Assembly: GCA_037893225.1 (NCBI GenBank) | Contig: JAZGUH010000941.1 | Coordinates: 1 to 64,000, forward strand | Direction of reading: 5' to 3' | DNA from: Hippasteria phrygiana | Lineage: Eukaryota; Echinodermata; Asteroidea; Valvatida; Goniasteridae | DNA: 64,000 nt | Part shown: in pieces, positions 28,801-40,800 of the stretch | Layout of the letters: each line of letters starts with the position of its first letter | How positions within the stretch are numbered: the first letter of the stretch is position 1 | The notes under the pieces: model-generated | Told to the model about the DNA's origin: nothing | The model's input: the letters and a program-made list of their open reading frames with translations, nothing else | The model's database searches: none | Position numbers and translations under genes: made by a program

Positions 28801-31800
28801 AAAAGATACGATCTGCGGGAACTGAATTATTGTCGGGCCGCACATAATTCGACATTTTGTGAATTAATTATTCAATATCTTAACGTGGATGGGTTTGTTT
28901 GCGATGCCTCATTCAAAAGTGAATAACTTTTGTATTGCTAGAAAAGTGGCACTTTAAAAGTAGAACATTATTTTTAGTGGTAAAACTCCAAAGAGTACGA
29001 ACAGAGTATATAACCTCCATTAAACTAAATACCAAGAATGTCGTTTTTCAATTACTTTTTAAATGTATATTTTATTTATTTTATTTATTTATTTATTTAT
29101 TTCAACAACATCCAACAGCGCGAACGCCAAAATAGGATGGATATAACAAATACAAGTAAAATAAGTAAACAGAAGAGACATAAATATTATAGTAAATTGC
29201 ACTCAGTACGGGTAAACATGACAGAAATGTCAAACATACAATATGGAGGATAGACAATAACTAAAAAATCTGCTTAACTGTTGATTTAAAACTAAAAAAC
29301 GACTGACTAAAAATATCAATATTAGAACTAACACGAGCAATGGAATTATATGAAGAAGTCAATCGATGAATAAACCCATTTGTTGTAGCACAGACCCTAT
29401 TATTTGGAACATAAAACACATCAGGAAATCGGAGGTTAGGACGAGAAACCTTCAAAGGAAAAAAAGAAATCAAATCACAAGAAAAATGAGAATTTATACA
29501 TTTATAAAGAAAAGTCAGATCCAGAGTTTGCCTACGTTGCTTAAGTGAATCCAGAGAAATTAAATTAAATATTTTCAATTGTATAAGTAAAGCAAAGTAA
29601 GCAAGTAAGTAAATCGATTTTCAGATGGACTAAATATGCCTGATCCTAAATAGTGAGTCTTAAGGACATTTTTCGGAGAAAGAGTATACTCAACTCGTCA
29701 GCTTTACAAATCACTCATTTTTTGTAAATCTTGGTAAATATGAACTTTATAAGGATGGATTATTGGACAGTTCCTATTGAATTCCAATATGCAAGTCGCA
29801 TTTAAAGGCCTGTAACTCAAACGTAGTTCTGACATCTTTTGACTCATTTATAATATAGAATTTAAACCTGAAACCGGTTTAAGATCATGTGGCCCCCCAA
29901 TAGGATGTTTCCCCCACCCACCCACCCACCCACCCACCCACCCTTCCCATATTGCTTACCGTAAACCAAACCTGTCCTAACCCATTTTCTGTACCAGACA
30001 TAAATGAGTGCACCAATTCCTCGAGTTGTGCGGACAACAGCGACTGCACCAACACGGCAGGGTCCTTTTACTGTGTGTGTTATGACGGCTATCGGGGCGA
30101 TGCCAAGGTTAAATGCGAGGACATCAATGAATGTGCCGAGAATCTGGACCGCTGTCATGTGAATGCTGATTGCACCAATACTGGCGGAAGCTACACCTGT
30201 GAATGCATGACCGGCTATCTGGGCAATGGAACGACCACTTGCAATGGTTAGTCTCGGTCGTGGTCTTGACACGTCATCTCAACTCATGAAGAGTAGACTC
30301 TATAGTCTATTCATTCATTCCATCAACAAAACCACCTTTCTTACGTCTTAGTATGTCCCTCATACATGTATTTCTTGCACCACTTTCCTCAGGAGGACGT
30401 ACTCCTGAGGACGGACAGAGCGCACTGTCCAAAACGTCGAGTTACACACTCACCCCCGGTTCTTTTTAGAACCACACTTCTTCCTATAAGAGATATATTT
30501 CACATGGTGTTACCCGCAATTCCAGTCTCTCTCATATCGTACCCACAATGCAAAGCTTCAAATCGTATCTGTTTTATTATTCTTTATCATATATTAACGA
30601 ATGTTCCGATGATAGCCACATGTGTGACACCAATGCAGCCTGCACAAATACCGAAGGATCATACACGTGCATGTGTAATAATGGACATATGGGAGATGGG
30701 AGAATGTGTGAAGGTATGTCAGTCTGGGGAGGAATTGTTCACAAAATGTATGCAACGAATAATAAGCATCGCTATTATTCAGCTGTAACCCCGTACGTCT
30801 ATCGGGAGCCGGGGCGGGGCAACTTCCCCCCGCCCCCGTGACATTTTTTAGGATTAAAAAAATTGTGCTTAATTTGTATTTCCTTCGAAAGGGCCACCAC
30901 ATCGCTACCAGTGTTATACCCGGCCACGTTTATCAAATGTTTCTCCGAGCAGAAAAAAATGTGGGGTGTCACCTTGTCAGATTTTTGTTCCAATTTACTC
31001 AACCCAAAACCTGGATGCACTATACTGGTCGTACTTGCTGTCCAATTTGTAAAAACACACCTCCAGATTTGGCTCATGAACTCCTTGCTCTGACCTACTT
31101 AATTTTTTTCAGACAGCTGACACCTTAATTTATTTATTTCGCCTACTCTGTTCCCAGAAATTAACCCCTGTGAGAATAGCACCGTGGTGCAATCTTGCAA
31201 CGATCAAGGCTTTGTGGACTGCGTGCATGACGGTCCTGGTCAACATCATTGCGAGAATTGCCTGGGAGGATGGACTAAGGTAAACGGCATGTGTCAGAGT
31301 AAGTACAACAGACATCGTTCAAAGAATCCATAATGACACAAACATGCTGCAACAAGCAGTGAATGGATACAGGGTTGTATACAACAAATGGCAAACTGTC
31401 CCGGATGCACTTTGGTGATGACAACGATGGTGATAATGCCAGAGATGACACACGATCTCTTTGGACTAGACATAATCTCTTGACATTAAATCTCTTGACA
31501 TACATGTAGCTCAAGCGTGACAAATACTAGTGCCTCGGGCTGGCCGAGCCTTCTCCTTTGGCTTCTTTTATGTCGGTAATTTCGCACAAACTGATTTATT
31601 TCTCAAAAACCATCGAGGCTGGTCTCTCCCTCTCCTCGGAATCTCATCTAAAAAAACTGGCCCATTCCAAACTCGTTTTACTTATATAACCCAGGAGAAA
31701 ATTTTAACGATGCGACATGCTATGGTCCAAGCATTTTGTATGTTCATTCAAGTAACCTAATAAATATTCAACATTCAAATTTATACAAAGTAAAATACGC

Positions 31801-34800
31801 CACCAACGTATACTACAGTCGAAGAATTTGGTATGTCCGATCATACGACTACTAAATATTCAGCATTTAAATTTATGCAAAGTGCACGCCACCAATGCCA
31901 ACTACGGTCCAATACTTTCAAGAAATGGTTGGGCGTGGCGGCCCAAAGAAAAATAAATGTTGTTTCTCTCAACTGCAACATGAATTAGCGTAAACCACAA
32001 ATCCAGGACACATAAAAATACATTCCGGTTGGACATTTTCAGAGAGTAATTTCGGTTTAAAACAACTATCACCATGTGACAGGTAATATACACGATTGGC
32101 TTTTGCTGTAATTTTCAGAAATAAATGAATTTGGCGGGTAATATTTTATAGCATGCTAGCAAATACTGTATCACTGACCTTAAAGTTTAAAGTTTTGTCT
32201 GCATAGATGCTGGGAAAAACCGTAGTCTGCGTAGAGAAAAAAATATGTTCTAGTAGTCTGGTTCCCTGCCCAAACTTTAGACAAAACGGAGCAACTTATA
32301 GATGTAAGAGCATTATTAGGTCGGGGAACTAGACTATTTCCAACGATTGTCGGCCGGCAATCGTTGGAAAACGATATCAATTTCAACGACAGCACATTTC
32401 ACAGGATGATTGAGATTGCTATTATCTTACCGTCTAGTAAGGTATTTCGTAATAATTCAGTACAAAAAAATTGGAGGATTACCAATCGTGGACACTACCT
32501 TTAATCTCTTTGGATTTACACCTAATCTCTTTGGATTACTTACCCCTGTTCTTCGATTTCCCGGGACCTTATATTTACTCAGTGTGCCATTTTAGAGATC
32601 GCCGTGTTTGTCATTAAAACAGTGTTTATTTTCATTTGTGAACAGGGCTTGCCGTGTTTGAAGGAAAGGCAACGTTCGAGACGTTTGGTGGAATGAAAGC
32701 CGTTTACGTGGAAGATCTCGCCGACAAATCGTCAGAGTTATTCAGTACAACAGCAGTGAGCGCTTGTAATGTGAGTTCCGGGCCTACTGCGCTTTTACAA
32801 CAAAACTTCTCAAAACTTGAACATTTCCCGACTTCTAAAAACATAATTTAGTTTAGGATTGACACCAGTGCAAGGACGATTTAAGAATTCGTCAATGGGG
32901 CGCGTCGAGGTGGGGAAAATGTATCTATATTTTAGCTAAGATTCTCCTATACTTGGAATATGCGCACCATAAGTTTTTTTTACTGATTTCATGTTTTCCC
33001 AATATTATATAAATGAGACTTCAGACTTAGTTTTTGTTGAGGTTCGTTGGTATCATGTACAAGCTTGATGCAATGAGTAGCTGGCCTTGATTTTTTATGT
33101 ATTAAGACAATCTGGTACAGTGGAACGCCGCTGTGACGAACATCGCGGGATCCACATCGTTCGATATAGGGATTTTCTGCCAAATGCCCATATTTCAACA
33201 TGGCGTCCGTTCTTTTAAATAGCGCCCTCTTGCGTCGTATTTGAAGTGCGCCCTCTTTTGACCATTGTCAGTGTACGAAACTACTGTGACAGTCTATTCA
33301 TCTTGGAGCAAGTTCGGTTAGGTGACGACATTCTTTACAGTTTGTTGTTGCTACACAATCTAGATTTGACGTAGTTAATCGACTAGATGCGTTCGAGTAC
33401 CACGCATGCGTGATATAAATCGCAAAATTGACAAAAGGGACTACATGGGGGAATCAGGTTGGTGTAGTGGTACTTCCCTCGCCTTCCACCACTGTGACCC
33501 CGGTTCGAATCCCAGCTGGGGCCAACATGTGGATTGGGTTTTCAGTCCCTGCCTGATTCCGTTTGTTTTCTCCAGAATTATTCTCTGGGGTTTTCCTCCC
33601 ACGTCTAAAACTGTAACTTCCTTCCTCATCTTCTATCAGGGACCCCACTGGAAATAAGTCGAAAGACTTTCGTGGGCTATCCCGGCTGAATGCCGAATAA
33701 TAAATAAATAAATAAAATAGAAATGTACATCAGCAGCACCTGAACTTGCTCTTGGCAGCACGTCACCCTGCACGCCCTGGCGGTTGCTTTAGGACGACTT
33801 TGAACATGTGCCGCCCAACATGTTCATACTTTCTAAGCTTACCGAATTCTAAAGCAACAGTTGGATTTTCCCTTCTATTCCTTGGGGAAATAATAGCCAC
33901 CTGTCACTCTTCAACATAAAGTTTCAACATGCGGCCTTTCGTTGTTTGGTAAGTTTTGTACACAAAATTAGGGAGCCAAGGGGATGGTGTTCGTTATAGC
34001 CAATGATCGGTATAGCGGTGTTCGTTATAGCGGCGTTCCACTGCATTACCAAGTTTTTCAAAACTAAAAGTTCGCGCACAACTCAAGTTGCACGTTTTTG
34101 CATCCTAGTATACTTATTATATGCATAGGAGTTCTACATTTCTGGCTTCCAAACTACGTAAAGATGCCGTGTGCGTGCTTTTTGGGCGTGGCACCATGAA
34201 AAATACATTTTCAAATTGCAATGCTGATTTATTGACATTAAATAAGTTACGATCTTTCCAATGAGACATTCCACACAAAAAAATGACTGAAGATAAGTAA
34301 CGCGGTAAAGGTGTTTTTTGCAAAAGGAGCATAATCCTCCTATTCTGACCGTCTTAAGGCCGGTTCATACTCGCGACTGTGTGTGCACATCCACACATTC
34401 GATTGTCGGACGGAACCATTGATCTCCAATGGAAATCAATGGATAGAGCGTTCATTGATCACTGTGTACGCACTTTCAAAATCTTTAGAAAAGTGCGCGT
34501 ACACATAGGAACTTTGACCACTTTGACGCACTTGTGTGTTCTTTTGCGCACTTAAAGACCGCCAAAAATGGATCAACGAGCTGCGTACGCAGTAAATACG
34601 CAGCGAGTATGAACCGGCCTTTAGTGTTTCGGGCAATCATTGCGCGTGAAGTTAAAAGACTACATAGATTGCCGAGTGTAGTAAGTGTTTGAGTCGTTCA
34701 AAATACGGTTTTCCTCCTTAAATCCTCCGTTTGTAGGAGGAAATCCATTAAACTGATTTTTCTAGCCAGAGCACGGACATTGCAGCTTTAACTTTATCTA

Positions 34801-37800
34801 ATTTCTAAAAATACATACAAAAGACAGATACAAATTGGACAATTTTCCCTATGATGTAAAATCCACCGTTCAAGAAGAACCATGCGCCAGCAGAGGCCAA
34901 TTGATTTATCGCGGTCGAATCGCGTCAACGCAGCTTGTGAATTATTGTCCAATCACATCAATTATAATTCCACGTGGAACGCGCAAAATCGGAGACGAAC
35001 AAAAATTGCCACACAAAATTCCCATAGGGTTGTCTAAGGGGCGTGGTTAACTCGTAAACGGCGATAGGTTAATGGACACCTCCACACAAAAAACTGCTTA
35101 GTTTGAAAATTATTTCTTATAAATAAGAACAGGATTACCAGCCCGATTTTCATGTTTGAGATGTATATTGCTTGTGACTGGTATTCACCTGTTTGCTTAG
35201 TGTGACAATCACACCGAGTTTTGTCTGATAACCAGTTTTTGTTTACTAAGCAATGTTTTGTGCTTATAGCTCTATGAAATTTGCTGCGGGTTCTGTGGAG
35301 ATTTTATAGCAGCATGGTGATTTTCAGTCACTGTAAAACCATGTGTTTAACTTCTGAACACAAAATTAAATGCAGGTCTGTAATAAACATTGCGACGCGT
35401 TTATGAATAAACACGTTTTAATTGAAACGCAGTTTAAAGTGTGTTTATGCTTATAAACACATTGTATTTATGATATAATCACCCAAGTGTTTCAATTAGC
35501 CGAGGGTGCTATGCGTCCCCTCGGGTGTTAAAAACGTCATGTACCACATCACAGCAGTCAACAATTGTTTTGTTATATCGCCAAACCAAGTTTTTTCAGT
35601 TCAACTGCCTTCCTCGGTGGAAATTTACTCAAACAAATCACGCGATCAAAACAGCTGATCGTCTGCTGTTCCCACTAGTTTACTGTCGTCAATAGTGTAG
35701 CGTGAGTATCAATGATACAGCTCAATAGCAGCTGGCTGCCCTGATGTGTGATATCATGCTTGGGGTGTGCCATGCGTTTTTATAGACCAGGCGCGTGATC
35801 GTTCTAGGCCAATCAAAATACAGTATCCAAGACGGGGATATAACAATGTTTAATAGCATTTTCAAAGTGAACAAAGAAACTGGCAGGAGCGGGATTCGAA
35901 CCTGCGACCTGCGGGTTACCGTACCGGCGCTCTACCAACTGAGCTATCTTGCCCTATGTTGGCGGTCTCCCAAATTGTCAGTATCTTTGTTCGGGTGGGC
36001 GCTAGTCAGAAGTCATAAACCCAGAATGCCGTATAGCCAGGGATCACACCCAATTTTACGAATCCCGCTCCTGCAAGTTACTTTGTTAACTTTGAAAATG
36101 TATTCAAATTATACCTAGTCAGTTTCCCTTGTGGATTGTTTGACGAATGTTTAATAGCGTTTACATCTATAAACGCGTCATGTGTTCACGGGTTTTACAG
36201 TGTTTGCTTGTGTAATTGCGTTTGATTCCAGTTCCTTATTGATGCAACCAATTCGACCTTTTGTGAGATTGACGGTTTCGCCAATGGGAGTATCATCATT
36301 AACTATACTCTGGCAATCCTGCTGGCTGAGGAGAAGACTGCAACAGACGTCAAAGATGACATCACTAGTGCCGCCAGCAATTCGGATTCCGTGGGGATCA
36401 AAGAAGACTCGGTCGTAGTAAGCGGTACGTGTTAATTTCAATAACTAACATTTCAGTTGATAACAAATACAATGCCAATGAGTGTGATACCCTTACTTTC
36501 GGTTTTTAAGTTGATTATGAAAATCTCAACTTAAAAATGTACAGGTTTTGCTTCTGAGATATCGCAAAACTTGTTGCCATGTGGTAGATGTTTCGTTTGT
36601 TTACATTTAATACTAAACCTACCCAATCAATCTGTTGGTAACTCTGCCATTCAGTACATTTAATTGATTTATCATCTTCTTTTATAGAAATTCCAACCAT
36701 TTTCTGCGAATTTTCCACCTGTATGAACGGCGGTACATGTGCAGTCATGAACAACGATATAATTTGCACGTAAGTTAAAGCAATGTTTTACGAGATGTGA
36801 TAATTAAGTCAAGTTCCCCCGACAAAAGAAAATTGGGATGAAAGTATAAAAGAAGAAGAAAATGGAAAATCAATAACAGGGTGCCCCGGACTTGAATCGA
36901 TCTTAAATCGATCACAGCTAGTATGCGAGTCCCACAATCGATCACAGCAAGTATGCGAGTCCCACATTTATTTAAAGATGTACGATCCGTGCTCCTTTAG
37001 AGTTTCACCCCGAAAAAATACTAATTTTGTATTTTTAAATTGCAATTTTTCTAGTAATGCAAAAGTTATTGAATGAGACTTTGAACAAAAAAAATCCACC
37101 CGAGTTATCAGTTATCGAACAATGGGAGTCTTTTATAATTTTGGCCCCCTAAAATTACTCTTGTAAAGAACCAATCTAATTAATAGTTTGTTGAATTTGA
37201 TAATTACAGATGTGCTTCGGGATTCACGGGAGTCGATTGCAGTGAAGGTGAGATTGGGTGACGTTCACCATCTGTACCGTTCACTCACAATATTACTAGT
37301 GATAATGGGAACAAAATTAACATAGCACATCGGACTCTCAGTGGATGTGGCCTCTCTACTCAGTTAATCTGAATCTAAAACAGTAATGTTAAAACAATTC
37401 ATTTCTTTGAGAATCTAAAGTAATCTTGCAAATGTCCATGCTAGGTCCTATCTTGTACTCCGCGTTTCAGAAATGCTCAGTTAGGCCCTATTGACAGAGC
37501 GCCAGTTTTAATACACTTTGATAGATGAATATTATTTACCTTGTTCGTATGGGGCACTCGGCCACTCGCATGCCTTAGTCTATTAGCGACACCTTAATTT
37601 ATTTATTTCGCCTACTCTGTTCCCAGAAATTAACCCCTGTGAGAATAGCACCGTGGTGCAATCTTGCAACGATCAAGACTTTGTGGACTGCGTGCATGAC
37701 GGTCCTGGTCAACATCATTGCGATAATTGCCTGGGAGAATGGACTAAGGTAAACGGCATGTGTCAGAGTAAGTACAATAGACATTATATAAAGAATCCAT

Positions 37801-40800
37801 AATAATACAAACATGCTGCAACAAGCAGTGAATGGATACAGGGTTGTATACAACAAATGGTAAACTGTCCCGGATGCACTTTGGTGATGACAACGATGGT
37901 GATAATGCCAGAGATCTCTTTGGATTAGACATAATCTCTTGACGTAGCTCAAGCGTGACAAATACTAGTGCCTCAGGCTGGCTGAGCCTTCTCCTTTGGC
38001 TTCTCTATGTCGGTAATTTCGCACAAACTGATTTATTTCTCAAAAACCATCGAGGCTGGTCTCTCCCTCTCCTCGGAATCTCATCTAAAAAAACTGGCCC
38101 ATTCTAAACTCGTTTTACTTATAAACCGCAGGAGACAATTTTTGCGATGCGACATGCTATGGTCCAAGAATGTTGTATGTTCATTCAAGTAGCCTAAAAT
38201 ATTGAACATTCAAATGTATACAAAGTATAAACACGCCACCAATGTATACTACGGTCGAAGAATTTGGTATGTCCGATCATACGACTACTAAATATTCAGC
38301 ATTTAAATGTTGCAAAGTAACACGATGCCAACTGCGGTCCAATACTTTCTAGAAAATAATGGTTGGGCGTGGCGGCCCAAAGCAAAATAGATTTTGTTTC
38401 TCTCAACTGCAACATGTATTTATAAAAATAAATTCCGGTTGGACATTTTCAGAGAGTAATTTCGGTTTAAAGAACTATCACCATGTTGACAGGTAGTATG
38501 CACGATTGGCTTTTGCTGTAATTTTCAGATATAAATGACTTTGGCGGTTAATATTTTATAGCATGCTAGCAAATACTGTATCACTGACCTGTTTAAATTT
38601 TTGTGTGCATAGATGCTGGGAAAACCATAGTCTGCGTAGAGAGAACAATTCTGTTCTAGTAGTCTGGTTTAGACAAAACGGAGCAACTTTTAGATGTCAG
38701 AGAATTATCAGGTCGGGGAACTAGACTATTTCCAACGATTGTCGGCCGGCAATCGTTGGAACACGATATAAATTTTAACTTTTCTTGAAAACGAACAGCA
38801 CACCAGCTGCCATCGTTTTACAGGATGATTGAGATTGCTATTAACTTACCGTCAGTAAGGTATTTCGTAATAATTCAGTACAAAAAAATTGGAGGATTAC
38901 CAATCGTGGACACTACATTTAATCTCTTTTGATTTACACCTAATCTCTTTGGATTACTTCCCCCTGTTCTTCGATTTCCCGGGACCTTATATTTACTCAG
39001 TGTGCCATTTTAGAGATCGCAGTGTTTGTCATTAAAACAGTGTTTATTTTCATTTGTGAACAGGGCTTGCCGTGTTTGAAGGAAAGGCAACGTTCGAGAC
39101 GTTGGGTGGAATGGAAGCCGTTTACACGGAAGATCTCGCCAACAAATCGTCAGAGTTATTCAGTACAACAGCAGTGAGCGCTTGTAATGTGAGTTCCGGG
39201 CCTACTGCGCTTTTACAACAAAACTTCTCAAAACTTGAACATTTCCCGACTTCTAAAAACATAATTTAGATTAGGATTGACACAAGTGCAAGGACGATTT
39301 AAGATTCGCCAATGGGGCGCGTCGAGGTGGGGAAAAGTTTTCTATATTTTAGCTAAGATTCTCCTATACTTGGAATATGCGCACCATAATTTTTTTTTTA
39401 CTGATTTCATGTTTTCCCAATATTATATAAATGAGACTTCAGACTGAGTTTTTGTTGAGGTTCGTTGGTATCATGTACAAGCTTGATGCAATGAGTAGCT
39501 GGCCTTGATTTTTATGTAAGACAATCTGGTACAGTGGAACGCCGCTGTAACGAACATCGCGGGATCCACAGATTTTGTTCGTTATAGCGATTGTTCGATA
39601 TAGGGATTTTCTGCCAAATGCCCATATTTCAACATGGCGTCCGTTCTTTTAAATAGTGCCCTCTTGCGTCGTATTTGAAGTGCGCCCTCTTTTGACCATT
39701 GTCAGTGTACGAAACTACTGTGACAGTCCATTCATCTTGGAGCAAGTTAGGTTGGGTGACGACATTCTTTACAGTTTGTTGTTGCTACACAATCTAGATT
39801 TGACATAGTTAATCGACTAGATGCGTTTGAGTGAAAACAGACCACGCATGCGTGATATAAATCGCAAAATTGACAAAAGGGACTACATGTACCCGAACTT
39901 GGTCTTGGCAGCACGTCACCCTGCACGCCCTGGCGGTTGCTTTAGGACGACTTTGAACTGTGCCTCCCAACATGTTAATACTTTTTAAGCTTACCAAATT
40001 CTAAAGCAACAGTTGGATTTTCCCTTCTATTCCTTGGGGAAATAATAGCCACCTGTCACTCTTCAACGTAAAGCTGCGGCCGTCCGTTGTTTGGTAAGTT
40101 TTGTACACAAAATTTGGGAGCCAAGGATGGTGTTCGTTATAGCCGAATGATCGGTATAGCGGTGTTCGTTATAGCGGCGTTCCACTGTATTACCAAGTTT
40201 TTCAAAACTAAAAGTTCGCGCACAACTCAAGTTGCACGTTTTTGCATCCTAGTATACTTATATGCATAGAAGTTCTACATTTCTGGCTTCCAAACTACGT
40301 AAAGATGCCGTGTGCGTGCTTTATGGGCGTGGCACCCCGAAAAATACATTTTCAAATTGCAATGCTGATTCATTGACATTAAATAAGTTACGATCTTTCC
40401 AATGAGACATTCCACACAAAAAATGACTGAAGATAAGTAACGCGGTAAAGGTGCTTTTTGCAAAAGGAGCGTAATCCTCCTATTCTGACCGTGTTAAGGC
40501 CTGTTCATACTCGCGACTGTGTGTGCACATCCACACATTCGATTGTCGGACGGAGCCATTGATCTCCAATGGAAATCAATGGATAGAGCGTTCATTGATC
40601 ACTGTGTACGCACTTTCAAAATCTTTAGAAAAGTGCGCGTACACATACGAACTTTGACCACTTTGACGCACTGTGTGTTCTTTTGCGCACTTGAAGACCG
40701 CCAAAAAAGTACCAGCGAGCTGCGTACGCAGTAAATACGCAGCGAGTATGAACCGGCCTTTAGTGTATACAGGAATTCGCCGACGCCATTTTTACAGTGG

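Larger units (their letters stand above)
31120..37280 (+). repeat. Segmental duplication of the EGF-SEA-EGF cassette, copy A
   Basis: Begins ACACCTTAATTTATTTATTT and ends TTCACCATCTGTACCGTT; copy B is at 37588-43161. It includes five coding exons and their introns. Copy-specific indels include the SINE at 33440-33715 and a rearranged stretch at about 34900-36200. Confidence 0.9.

Noticed and set aside
35881..35953. A functional tRNA-Thr(GGT) gene
   Set aside because: A and B boxes are good, but stem mismatches and presence in several degraded copies with the same flanks point to a tRNA-derived repeat. A covariance-model scan would decide.
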